Of a DNA stretch of 19,425 bases, positions 7,672-14,653 are shown in pieces. Where the stretch lies: the NCBI GenBank assembly GCA_030619215.1, contig JAUXBV010000002.1, positions 1-19,425 of the forward strand. The letters run 5' to 3'. This DNA comes from Fibrobacterota bacterium. Its GTDB lineage: Bacteria; Fibrobacterota; Chitinivibrionia; Chitinivibrionales; JANQEN01. The notes beneath the pieces are model-generated. The model was not told the DNA's origin. It made no database searches and worked only from the letters and a program-made list of their open reading frames with translations. The position numbers and the translations under genes were made by a program. How positions within the stretch are numbered: position 1 is the stretch's first letter; every line of letters starts with the position of its first letter.

Positions 7672-9665
7672 GCGGCTTCTCCTTTTTTCATCCGCACTAC
7701 CTGTGGGCTCTCTTTTTCCTGCTGATACCCATTATCATTCATTTGATCCGCCGCAGGCGCATTGTCAGGTTTGATTTCTCTTCAATCCGTTTCCTTAAAA
7801 ATACCGCGGTAAAAGCAAGCCGTATCCGCCGGCTGAAGAATATCCTTCAGTTATTGAACCGCCTTTTGATAGTAACATTTATAATATTACTTTTTGCACA
7901 ACCATATAATCGCAAAGATCCCTTTCGCATAATCAGCGGTTCAAATGTTGCATTATACTGCTGGGTTGACCCGACAATCAGTATGGGCTATAAGCGTAAC
8001 GGTACCTCTCTATGGAGGGAGGCGTGCGAATTGGCTTCGGTATTTGATACGGTTCTGCACTCTGCCGCCAAATTTTATTGTTACGACGGCAGGGCGGAAG
8101 GTTTTGTTGACATGCAGCATACAGGATTATTAAATCAAGATAATACTCTATTGGAAACATTTACCCCTCTGAGACATGGTGAGAGCGACTTCGAAGACAT
8201 GCTTCATGCGTTTAATGAAAACAGAAAAAAGGATTCACGGACACCGCTGATTCTCCTGTTCAGTGATTTCCAAAGTAAGCATGGGGATATTTTTGAACAT
8301 TTCTTTTCCCGTGCAGAAATATCATTCCCTGTCATTTGTGTTTCCCTGGCAGATAAGAATCCGTGGAATTATTTCATCAGCAGTACAGCCGTTTCTTTTG
8401 AAAATAATCCGACATTAACATGCACCATACGTTCGCAAGGGCGCGGGCTTGAGTCCGGCGAGCTGGTTGTTTTGATTGAGTCAATGCGTGTCGGGCAGGA
8501 GACGGTAAGCCTGAGGCGGAATGATTCGCTGGCTGTCTCGATTGCTATCAGCCGTTACGGGGAGCAGGCCGGCGGGGAAGTCAGCTTGATGGTTGATGAT
8601 CCATATAATTTTGACAACACCGGTTATTTTGTCGAAAAACGATTGAAACGTCAGCGAGTACTCATCATATCCGAAGGTGATGAGTCTTTTCCGATTCTGG
8701 CGGCGTTGCGCTCTTTATCTGAATCCAGCTTGTCTGTTACGCTGCAGAGGAGTCCGATAGAAGTTACCTATGATGACCTTGATTCTTCGGATATTATTGT
8801 TCTATCCGGCATAAAGGAGCCGACGAGCGTCTTGTCAACCCTGTGGAGTATGAGCGCGCTGTTAAATAAAACAATAATTTTTGCCCCCGATATCAGTGAT
8901 AAGGGAGGTAGCTTAAACCATATTATCTTCAAGCATCTGAAAGGGAATGCGAAGATTGAGAAGGTTCAAACCGACAAGCCATTCTCACCGGTATTGCCTG
9001 ATACTGTTTCTGCACTGTGGCGCGGTTTCCCCCGCTTTACAGACAGGGATGTCTCTATTTATACCTGCTATTCACAAATCCCCGGCAATGTTCTTTTACG
9101 GCTGAATAAGGGTATGCCCCTGGTGTCGCACAGCATTGACAGCAGCGGCCATTCCTGGATTGTGTTTTCAACGCCGATAGGCATTACTGAAGCGAACAAC
9201 CTGTGTGAAACAGGTTTTTATATACCGCTTTTAGACAGGACTATCCGTTACGGTTATGGGTCTGTAAAGGATATGGGTAATGTATGGGTTGCCGGAAAAC
9301 CGGCCGGCAATCCGTTTTCGGGCAGCAGGGTCTCTGCCCGGATATTCAACAGTGATAATAAGCGTATTGCGCTCTGGGACAGGCAGCCACAGGTATTATT
9401 AGAAACTCCGGGTATTTATAAAATACAACCGCAGGGAGAATCGGCATACTGGATTGCCGCAATAGTTGACACATCCGAAGGCCATTTTATATATAGTAAA
9501 CCTGAGACTGCAGAGGCGAATAGTAAGTATGTAAAATTTTTAGACCGGTCCTCGTTTTTAGGTTTTATACAGCATCACGAATCACCGGGGTATGATTTTA
9601 TCTGGTTGCTGCTTGCGCTTTGTATGATTTTTGAAGTACTTTTGTGGAAGAGGGAAAGAACATAA
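7668..9665 (+). CDS. BatA-type membrane protein with degenerate vWA region
   Basis: The 665-residue protein begins with the aerotolerance-regulator N-terminal (BatA) domain: FHPHYLWALFFLLIPIIIHL (first membrane segment, about 8-27), the basic RRRRIVRFDFSSIRFL, and a second segment around 60-78. Further on, WVDPTISMGY near residue 100 matches the position of a vWA metal site, but reads D-x-T-x-S rather than D-x-S-x-S. A long extracytoplasmic region follows. A C-terminal membrane helix (about 642-659, FIWLLLALCMIFEVLLW) ends in a short basic tail. The start is TTG at 7668, chosen because a strong AAGGAG at 7656-7661 lies 6 bases upstream and because translation then opens with the conserved family N-terminus. 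It forms a four-base overlap with the DUF58 gene. Its precise function is unknown; a role with DUF58 at the inner membrane is inferred. Confidence 0.85.
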   Translation: MSGFSFFHPHYLWALFFLLIPIIIHLIRRRRIVRFDFSSIRFLKNTAVKASRIRRLKNILQLLNRLLIVTFIILLFAQPYNRKDPFRIISGSNVALYCWVDPTISMGYKRNGTSLWREACELASVFDTVLHSAAKFYCYDGRAEGFVDMQHTGLLNQDNTLLETFTPLRHGESDFEDMLHAFNENRKKDSRTPLILLFSDFQSKHGDIFEHFFSRAEISFPVICVSLADKNPWNYFISSTAVSFENNPTLTCTIRSQGRGLESGELVVLIESMRVGQETVSLRRNDSLAVSIAISRYGEQAGGEVSLMVDDPYNFDNTGYFVEKRLKRQRVLIISEGDESFPILAALRSLSESSLSVTLQRSPIEVTYDDLDSSDIIVLSGIKEPTSVLSTLWSMSALLNKTIIFAPDISDKGGSLNHIIFKHLKGNAKIEKVQTDKPFSPVLPDTVSALWRGFPRFTDRDVSIYTCYSQIPGNVLLRLNKGMPLVSHSIDSSGHSWIVFSTPIGITEANNLCETGFYIPLLDRTIRYGYGSVKDMGNVWVAGKPAGNPFSGSRVSARIFNSDNKRIALWDRQPQVLLETPGIYKIQPQGESAYWIAAIVDTSEGHFIYSKPETAEANSKYVKFLDRSSFLGFIQHHESPGYDFIWLLLALCMIFEVLLWKRERT

Positions 9666-9721
9666 ATAATAGAGAAAGAAATAATTTTATAATGTTGAAA
9701 CCTCTTTAAAAGGTGTCGCAC

Positions 9722-10651
9722 ATGCAAAAACTTTTTACCGTTGATTTCTGGCAAATTGCAGGTAAACAACTGTTGGAATGGTTTATCGCTTTGGCCCCCA
9801 CCCTGATCCTTCTTATTATTCTTTTAATTATTGCCTTGAAAGCATTAAGCTTTGGACTTAACAGAGCCAGAGGGATTATGTTAAGCCGCCTGAAAAAGAG
9901 CAGGCGGGGAGTGGACAGTACTGAAATGGAAAAACGTGTTGACACACTTCTTGGTATTTTGCGTTCCACGGTTCGGATCGTTATATGGTCTGTAATAATA
10001 ATGATTGTATTGAAAAAAATAGGCGTTGACATAGCGCCGCTGATAGCCGGTGCCGGTATTGCGGGACTTGCAATTGGTTTTGGCGCACAGGAGCTTGTCC
10101 GTGACGTTATATCAGGTTTTTTTATACTGCTTGAAAATCAGATTCGCACCGGTGACGTTGCTATAATAAACGGCACCGGCGGCCTCGTGGAAAGCATTGG
10201 CCTCAGGACAACGGTATTAAGAGACCTCTCCGGTGTTGTGCACGTTTTTCAGAATGGAAAGATTAACAGCCTTTCAAATATGACGAAAGAATGGTCGGGA
10301 ATGGTCTTTGATATTGGTGTTGCATACAAGGAAGATACAGACAAGGTTATTGAAATAATGCAGGAAGTTGCAGAAGAATTGCGCCTGGACCCGTCGTTTT
10401 CCGATAAAATAAAGGAGCCGATTGAAATCTTCGGGGTGGATGGTTTTTCGGATAGTGCAGTGATAATAAAAGCCCGTTTTAAAACAAAACCCATACAGCA
10501 ATGGGATGTTGGCCGTGAATACCGGAGACGCCTGAAAAAAGCTTTTGATCGAAGCGGAATTGAAATACCGTTTCCTCATCGTACGATTTACTGGGGGAAT
10601 GAAGTACAACCGACCGTTGTTTCAGGTAAGAATAAGGAAACAACCAGTTGA
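9722..10651 (+). CDS. mscS: MscS-family mechanosensitive ion channel
   Basis: MscS channels open under membrane tension to release solutes during hypo-osmotic shock. The protein has two N-terminal membrane segments (one near residues 14-38, LLEWFIALAPTLILLIILL; one near 86-105) and the pore-lining third helix (IAPLIAGAGIAGLAIGFGAQ). The Sm-like beta domain follows (LVRDVISGFFILLENQIRTGDVA onward) and ends in an alpha/beta vestibule region, for about 309 residues. A GTG nine bases upstream (9713) is in frame, but it lies inside the AAAAGG ribosome-binding motif; that motif is well placed for the ATG at 9722, so I chose the ATG. It follows the BatA-like gene after 56 bases and may be co-transcribed. 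The symbol is by family; which MscS paralogue this is cannot be told. Confidence 0.9.
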   Translation: MQKLFTVDFWQIAGKQLLEWFIALAPTLILLIILLIIALKALSFGLNRARGIMLSRLKKSRRGVDSTEMEKRVDTLLGILRSTVRIVIWSVIIMIVLKKIGVDIAPLIAGAGIAGLAIGFGAQELVRDVISGFFILLENQIRTGDVAIINGTGGLVESIGLRTTVLRDLSGVVHVFQNGKINSLSNMTKEWSGMVFDIGVAYKEDTDKVIEIMQEVAEELRLDPSFSDKIKEPIEIFGVDGFSDSAVIIKARFKTKPIQQWDVGREYRRRLKKAFDRSGIEIPFPHRTIYWGNEVQPTVVSGKNKETTS

Positions 10652-10698
10652 TAATTACCATTTTAATATTATAAAAAATAGAATCCTTTGTAAATTAT

Positions 10699-10796
10699 AC
10701 TGATTGTCAGAACGCAGTCTCATACAATCAGTTATGCCGAATTGCTTGATCGGACATCAGTGTGCCCTTTGGGTACACTTTCGCAATTCGGTATAA
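10699..10796. repeat. Nested inverted-repeat element upstream of the STAS gene
   Basis: Two adjoining hairpins are visible. The first pairs ACTGATTGT (10699-10707) perfectly with ACAATCAGT (10724-10732). The second pairs TTATGCCGAATTGC (10732-10745) with GCAATTCGGTATAA (10783-10796), with a single mismatch. Inside it, AGTGTGCCC (10759-10767) and GGGTACACT (10771-10779) form a nine-pair stem with a TTT loop and one G-T pair. No T-tract follows, so it does not look like a simple terminator. It could be a regulatory RNA, a DNA operator or a small mobile-element relic. Confidence 0.6.
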
Positions 10797-10797
10797 T
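10769..10797 (+). promoter_or_regulatory. Candidate promoter for the STAS gene inside the inverted repeat
   Basis: TATAAT at 10792-10797 overlaps the right arm of the palindrome, and TTGGGT at 10769-10774 lies 17 bases upstream. If real, transcription would begin about 10 bases before the ATG at 10815, leaving a very short leader, and the inverted repeat would act as DNA rather than RNA. This is a consensus match only. Confidence 0.35.
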
Positions 10798-10814
10798 TAT
10801 CCGGATTATTAATT

Positions 10815-11162
10815 ATGAAGATAGACATCCATGTTCATGGCCCGTTTAAAGTCTTAAAGGTTGAAGATGAACTTGAGATCATTACCGATCTTTCAGAATT
10901 AAAGTTTTTAATAGACGGCTACATTTCACAGGGAATACATAGAATAGCCATATCATTCAGCGGTATATCATATATATACAGCGGCGCAATTGCGGTCCTC
11001 ATGGAGTGTCATAAAAATCTTCTTGATTTTAATGACGGTAAATTGTGTATTATTGAGACTAATGATGATATAAAAACTATCTTCTCTTCTCTCAATATTG
11101 ATAAGATATTAGATATTTATGATTCTGAAAGCGACCTGCCGATGTTTGAGCCTGCGGAATAG
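10815..11162 (+). CDS. STAS-domain protein (anti-sigma-factor-antagonist-like)
   Basis: The 115-residue protein looks like a free-standing STAS domain of the SpoIIAA/RsbV kind. These proteins switch partner kinases or anti-sigma factors by serine phosphorylation. The pattern of a central beta strand followed by a helix is present: RIAISFSGISYIYSGAIAVL (about residues 43-62), then a helix, a strand (KLCIIET), and a helix (DDIKTIFSSLNIDKILDIYDS). The usual DSSG-type switch (typically YIDSSGLG) is here YIYSGAIA, so the aspartate is lost and one serine remains. No anti-sigma kinase or phosphatase gene is adjacent. No ribosome-binding site is obvious, which fits the short leader suggested upstream. 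The fold call is good; the signalling role is inferred. Confidence 0.7.
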   Translation: MKIDIHVHGPFKVLKVEDELEIITDLSELKFLIDGYISQGIHRIAISFSGISYIYSGAIAVLMECHKNLLDFNDGKLCIIETNDDIKTIFSSLNIDKILDIYDSESDLPMFEPAE

Positions 11163-11250
11163 GATTTTCCCAGGGCTTAACCCATTCCTTTTTGTAAATA
11201 ATACAATTATCGATTTCTCTTGAATATAGGGGATTATTCGTTATGCAAAA

Positions 11251-11463
11251 GCACGAGGTGCTGATTTATCAGTACAAGGTGCCGATTTATCGGTACAAGG
11301 TGCCGATTTATCGGTATAACATTATGCAGGAGCGGATAGGCCATTGTCATGTCCTCCCGCTCAACATACTGTTATACTAAAGCACAAGGTGCCGATTTAT
11401 CGGTATAACATTATGTAAGAGCGGATAGGCCATTGCCATGTCCTCCCGCTCAACATACTGTTA
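11251..11463. repeat. Tandem hairpin-forming repeat cluster
   Basis: Three tandem 21-base units (11251-11271, 11272-11292, 11293-11313) and a fourth at 11382-11402 carry a palindrome of the form CYGATTTATCRG. An 80-base block (11295-11374) recurs at 11384-11463 with only three differences. It begins in the last short unit and continues into a long imperfect hairpin: GTATAACATTATG (11314-11326) against CATACTGTTATAC (11365-11377), enclosing GAGCGG (11330-11335) against CCGCTC (11357-11362). The second copy's hairpin covers about 11406-11463. The cluster fills most of the space between the convergent STAS and yoeB genes. The remaining bases 11163-11250 show nothing distinctive. Confidence 0.85.
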
Positions 11464-11715
11464 ATAGTGGTACCGAAGTTGCGCTATAAGAATAGAGTCA
11501 TCTTCAATTTTATATACTATCCGGTGTTCGCTCGTTATTCTGCGAGACCAATAGCCGGAAAGGTTATACCTTAAGGGCTCGGGCTTCCCCAATCCCTGAT
11601 ATTTATTTCGTTGGATATCTTTAATAAGCTCGTTAATTCGGCGAAGAATTTTTTTATCAGTATGCTGCCAGTATAAATAATCATCCCAGGCATTTGTCGA
11701 GAATATCAGCCTCAT
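11461..11715 (-). CDS. yoeB: Toxin YoeB (Txe family mRNA interferase)
   Basis: YoeB is a ribosome-dependent endoribonuclease that cleaves mRNA at the A site and is neutralised by YefM. The 84-residue length equals that of the E. coli protein. All key positions align by number: E46 in GKPEPL, R65 in SEHRIVY, and the C-terminal H83-Y84 pair (RYHY). WDDYLYW near the start and NLSGYWSRRIT in the middle are also family hallmarks. The gene starts within the last bases of yefM (ATGA overlap), the usual antitoxin-toxin arrangement. Its TAA stop (11461-11463) falls in the last three bases of the second long repeat. The catalytic residues are intact, so it should be active. Confidence 0.96.
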   Translation of the reverse strand: MRLIFSTNAWDDYLYWQHTDKKILRRINELIKDIQRNKYQGLGKPEPLRYNLSGYWSRRITSEHRIVYKIEDDSILIAQLRYHY

Positions 11716-11963
11716 TCTTTCAGCTTCCTCTCAGTACCTCCACCGCTGTTGAGCTCCTCTATTGACTCCAAAAGTCTAGAAGCATTTGCAGGACTCTGAA
11801 GGAGATAGTTTGTCTCGCGTAAGGATTCATAATCCTCTAATGACATCATAACAACCGCTTCATTTTTTTTGCGGGTAATAATAACAGGGTCATGGTCTTC
11901 GCAGACCTTCTTCATTGTTTTTGCCAGATTTCCCCTGGCAGCAGTATATGACATTGCTTGCAT
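11712..11963 (-). CDS. yefM: Antitoxin YefM
   Basis: YefM binds and inactivates YoeB and represses the operon through its N-terminal DNA-binding fold. From the ATG at 11963 the protein has 83 residues, like E. coli YefM. It shows the family pattern SYTAARGNLAKTM (4-16), PVIITRKKNEAVVMMSLEDY (25-44), SLRETNYLLQSPANASRLL (46-64), and the C-terminal toxin-binding EELNSGGGTERKLKE. A longer reading frame goes back to 12017. I chose 11963 because AAGGA lies 7 bases upstream there and because the extra 18 residues would run through the operator. The yoeB start overlaps the stop by four bases. The C-terminal arm appears intact. Confidence 0.93.
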   Translation of the reverse strand: MQAMSYTAARGNLAKTMKKVCEDHDPVIITRKKNEAVVMMSLEDYESLRETNYLLQSPANASRLLESIEELNSGGGTERKLKE

Positions 11964-11980
11964 AAATTGTCCTTGAAAAA

Positions 11981-12003
11981 GTACATGTACAGTATCCTGT
12001 ACA
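11981..12003 (-). promoter_or_regulatory. YefM-YoeB operator (double TGTACA)
   Basis: Two TGTACA hexamers at 11986-11991 and 11998-12003 have centres exactly 12 bases apart. The first is part of a perfect GTACATGTAC palindrome (11981-11990). This is the arrangement described for YefM-YoeB operators, a long and a short palindrome with TGTACA cores. It lies just downstream of the predicted -10 box and covers the probable transcription start, so it should support repression by the antitoxin complex. Confidence 0.85.
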
Positions 12004-12005
12004 AT

Positions 12006-12034
12006 AATATACCACAAATTTATTAATTTGTCTA
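12006..12034 (-). promoter_or_regulatory. Promoter of the yefM-yoeB operon
   Basis: Read on the minus strand, TAGACA (12029-12034) is separated by 17 bases from TATATT (12006-12011). The position, immediately upstream of the double operator and about 40 bases before the yefM ATG, makes it credible. Confidence 0.65.
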
Positions 12035-12237
12035 TTACTTTTTATAGCTGGAGTTTATTTAAACTCAAAAGTATCATACAATTTCTGTTTTACAATTTTA
12101 CAATAGGCCGCATCCCCGTTTCATTCTGAAACACTGCATGTTGAAAATTAAAACCTCAATTGTATTGTCTCTATTTATCGAATAATAAAATCTGTTATAT
12201 ATCAATAAGTTACGGCACTTTTTAAAAGTGAAAAGGA
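12035..12237. other. Spacer between yefM and the dnaK promoter
   Basis: This AT-rich part of the spacer has two short palindromes: GAGTTTATTTAAACTC (12051-12066) and CACTTTTTAAAAGTG (12216-12230). The second ends 7 bases upstream of the sigma-54 -24 box. A TACAAT-type motif occurs three times between about 12077 and 12114. Any of these could be an activator site; I see no ORF or RNA gene. No CIRCE element is present. Confidence 0.5.
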
Positions 12238-12254
12238 TTGGCACCTGTTTTGCA
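12238..12254 (+). promoter_or_regulatory. Sigma-54 promoter upstream of dnaK
   Basis: TTGGCAC (12238-12244) and TTGCA (12250-12254) match the sigma-54 -24/-12 consensus, with the GG and GC pairs exactly 10 bases apart as required. Transcription would start near 12264, leaving a leader of about 50 bases with a strong AAGGAGG ribosome-binding site. Sigma-54 initiation needs an activator ATPase, so dnaK would be under conditional control. No alternative sigma-70 promoter is as good. Confidence 0.75.
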
Positions 12255-12316
12255 TAAAGTATTAACAGGATAACAGTGTATTATTTAAAATCTGAAATTA
12301 ACATAAGGAGGTTATT

Positions 12317-14335
12317 ATGAGTAAGATAATCGGAATCGATCTTGGTACGACCAATTCATGTGTCTCGGTCATGGAAGGAGGCAAGCCGGTTGTCATTAAC
12401 AATGCTGATGGTGCCAGAACCACACCCTCTGTAGTGGGATTTACGAAAGATGAGCAGAGACTTGTTGGGTCGATAGCCAAACGGCAGGCAGTGACAAATT
12501 CGGAAAATACGGTTTTTTCGATCAAGCGTTTTATGGGGCGCCGCGGCAGCGAGGTTGCGAGCGAGGAAAAAATAGTGCCTTACAAAGTTGAAGGCGGCCC
12601 CAATGACCCGGTAAAGGTAAGCATAATGGGAACACAGTACAGTCCGCCGGAGATTTCTGCAATGATACTTCAGAACCTGAAGAAGGCTGCGGAGGATTAC
12701 CTCGGCCATGAGGTAAAGGAGGCGGTTATCACGGTTCCCGCTTATTTCAACGACTCGCAGCGCCAGGCCACAAAAGATGCGGGGCGTATAGCAGGGCTCG
12801 ATGTGAAGAGGATCATAAACGAGCCTACTGCAGCTTCGCTGGCCTATGGCCTTGAAAAGAAGAAGAATGAGAAAATCGCAGTGTTCGACCTGGGCGGTGG
12901 TACCTTTGACATCTCCATTCTTGAAATCGGAGAGGGTGTTTTCGAGGTGAAGTCCACCAACGGTGACACCCACCTGGGTGGCGATGATGTGGATCAGTTG
13001 TTAATCGGCTACATTGCCGATGAGTTCAAAAAGGAGAGCGGCATTGACCTGCGCCCTGACAGGATGGCGTTGCAGCGGCTTAGAGAAGCGGCTGAGAAGG
13101 CGAAATGCGAGCTTTCCACCACAATGCAGACTACGGTAAATTTGCCGTTTATCACGGCAGATGCGAGCGGCCCGAAGCATCTCAATGTTGAGATAACAAG
13201 AGCAAAATTTGAATCCCTGATAATAGATATCATTGAACGAACCATTAAGCCATGCAGCAAAGCTCTTGCTGATGCGGGCCTGTCAGCAAACGATATCGAT
13301 GAGGTAATCCTTGTCGGAGGCTCTACGCGAATACCGGCTGTGGTAAAAAGGGTGGAAGAGTTCTTCGGCAAACAGGTTAATAAGGGCGTTAACCCTGACG
13401 AGGTTGTTGCCTTGGGCGCTGCAATACAGGGAGCCGTGCTCGGCGGAGATTCCACGGTAAAAGATATGCTGCTTCTCGATGTAACGCCGCTGTCACTCGG
13501 TATTGAGACCCTGGGCGGCGTATTCACAAAGCTTATCGAGCGCAATACCACGATACCGACAAAGAAGAGCCAGGTATTCTCAACAGCGGAGGATAACCAG
13601 CCGGCTGTTACTATAATGGTATATCAGGGCGAGCGCGAGATGGCTGCCCACAACAGGCTTCTGGGCAAGTTTGACCTTGTTGGAATACCGTCCGCTCCGC
13701 GCGGCCTGCCCCAGATCGAGGTTAACTTTGATATTGACGCAAACGGTATACTGAATGTGAGCGCCAAGGACCTTGGAACAGGCAGGCAGCAGCAGATTCG
13801 CATCGAGTCTTCGAGCGGACTTTCCGAGCAGGATATAAATAAAATGGTAAAGGATGCGGATGCCCATGCAGAGCAGGATAAAGCTGAGAAAGAGAAGGTG
13901 GACGTCAAAAACCAGGCCGAACACCTTATCTACCAGACAGAGAAGACACTAAAAGATGCGGGTGATAAGGTAGACTCTTCAGACAGGTATAAGATTGAAT
14001 CAGCGCTGAATGACCTTAAAGAAAGAGTGAAAAGCGGCGATACCGCTTCGATAAAGTCAGGCATGGAAGCCTTGATGAATGCGTCCCATAAAATGGCTGA
14101 GGCAATGTATAAGCAGGCCGGAGCGCAAACCTGCGGCGCAGGTGCCGGAGGCGGTTTTGAAGGCGGATTCCCAAATCAGGCAGGCGGCGCCGGGCCCGGT
14201 TTCTCCGGATTCACCGGACAACCCGGTGGAAATGGCGGAGACGGCAATATTCATCAACCTAATCATAAGACGGCATCGAGCAGTGGGAGCGGCTCTCCGG
14301 TAGATGCTGATTTTGAGGTGATTGATGATAATTAG
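12317..14335 (+). CDS. dnaK: Chaperone protein DnaK (Hsp70)
   Basis: DnaK binds exposed hydrophobic segments of client proteins under ATP control and works with DnaJ and GrpE. The nucleotide-binding domain is complete: [10 protein letters not shown] (5-14), [20 protein letters not shown] near 140, the phosphate-2 loop [10 protein letters not shown] near 194, and [11 protein letters not shown] near 332. The substrate-binding domain has [17 protein letters not shown] near 386 and the alpha-helical lid. The larger subdomain IIB segment marks it as Gram-negative type. At 672 residues it is about 30 longer than E. coli DnaK, because the C-terminal tail is a long Gly/Gln/Pro/Ser-rich linker ending in the EVIDDN-type co-chaperone motif. 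AAGGAGG lies just upstream of the ATG. No grpE or dnaJ is next to it. Confidence 0.98.
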   Translation: MSKIIGIDLGTTNSCVSVMEGGKPVVINNADGARTTPSVVGFTKDEQRLVGSIAKRQAVTNSENTVFSIKRFMGRRGSEVASEEKIVPYKVEGGPNDPVKVSIMGTQYSPPEISAMILQNLKKAAEDYLGHEVKEAVITVPAYFNDSQRQATKDAGRIAGLDVKRIINEPTAASLAYGLEKKKNEKIAVFDLGGGTFDISILEIGEGVFEVKSTNGDTHLGGDDVDQLLIGYIADEFKKESGIDLRPDRMALQRLREAAEKAKCELSTTMQTTVNLPFITADASGPKHLNVEITRAKFESLIIDIIERTIKPCSKALADAGLSANDIDEVILVGGSTRIPAVVKRVEEFFGKQVNKGVNPDEVVALGAAIQGAVLGGDSTVKDMLLLDVTPLSLGIETLGGVFTKLIERNTTIPTKKSQVFSTAEDNQPAVTIMVYQGEREMAAHNRLLGKFDLVGIPSAPRGLPQIEVNFDIDANGILNVSAKDLGTGRQQQIRIESSSGLSEQDINKMVKDADAHAEQDKAEKEKVDVKNQAEHLIYQTEKTLKDAGDKVDSSDRYKIESALNDLKERVKSGDTASIKSGMEALMNASHKMAEAMYKQAGAQTCGAGAGGGFEGGFPNQAGGAGPGFSGFTGQPGGNGGDGNIHQPNHKTASSSGSGSPVDADFEVIDDN

Positions 14336-14337
14336 AG

Positions 14338-14389
14338 TCTCTGTCTGAAGAACCTACGATTTTTTGAGTAGATTATTCAGACTTAGAGA
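14338..14389 (+). repeat. Hairpin just after dnaK
   Basis: TCTCT (14338-14342) and TCTGAA (14344-14349) pair with AGAGA (14385-14389) and TTCAGA (14376-14381), with small bulges and a loop of about 26 bases. It begins right after the dnaK stop and may protect the 3' end or pause the polymerase; there is no T-run after it. Confidence 0.4.
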
Positions 14390-14394
14390 GTCTT

Positions 14395-14411
14395 ATCCAG
14401 CTAAGCTGGAT
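14395..14411. repeat. Short perfect hairpin downstream of dnaK
   Basis: ATCCAGC (14395-14401) and GCTGGAT (14405-14411) form seven pairs around a TAA loop. No T-tract follows. It may be an mRNA 3'-end stabiliser or a degenerate terminator. Confidence 0.45.
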
Positions 14412-14428
14412 TAATAGATAAAGCCACA

Positions 14429-14492
14429 GAGGCACGGAGATAAGATAATTTTTGATTTTGGATTTCAGATTTATCTCCGTGTCTCCTTTTTT
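14429..14492 (+). terminator. Probable intrinsic terminator of dnaK
   Basis: GAGGCACGGAGATAA (14429-14443) pairs with TTATCTCCGTGTCTC (14471-14485) over 15 positions, with one G-T pair and a 27-base loop. One C and then six T residues (14487-14492) follow. The arm wording (cacagaggcacggag) resembles dispersed intergenic repeats seen in several bacterial groups, so it may be a mobile repeat serving as a terminator. The rest of the 318-base gap up to 14653 is AT-rich and shows no gene. Confidence 0.7.
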
Positions 14493-14653
14493 GTAAACTT
14501 ACGTTATTACTCCATAAAATTTTCGCTTTTATTCCAAACAGATTTCTCTATTTTCAAAGACCTGTCTTTGTATGATTAATTACCAATCATGAGGTATATT
14601 TAAGAGATTTTATTTTCCTAACATACTATCAAGTTGCATGTAAGAGATATCTT

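Noticed and set aside
9713..9721. A GTG start for the MscS gene nine bases upstream of the chosen ATG.
   Set aside because: The GTG overlaps the AAAAGG ribosome-binding motif that is properly spaced for the ATG at 9722.
11251..11313. The 21-base tandem units were considered as a CRISPR array.
   Set aside because: The units abut with no spacers, there are too few of them, and no cas gene is present.
11964..12017. A longer yefM reading frame starting at 12017.
   Set aside because: The extension would be translated through the operator, and a good AAGGA motif precedes the ATG at 11963, giving the normal family length.
12035..12316. I looked for a CIRCE element (the HrcA operator) upstream of dnaK.
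   Set aside because: No TTAGCACTC and GAGTGCTAA pair is present.
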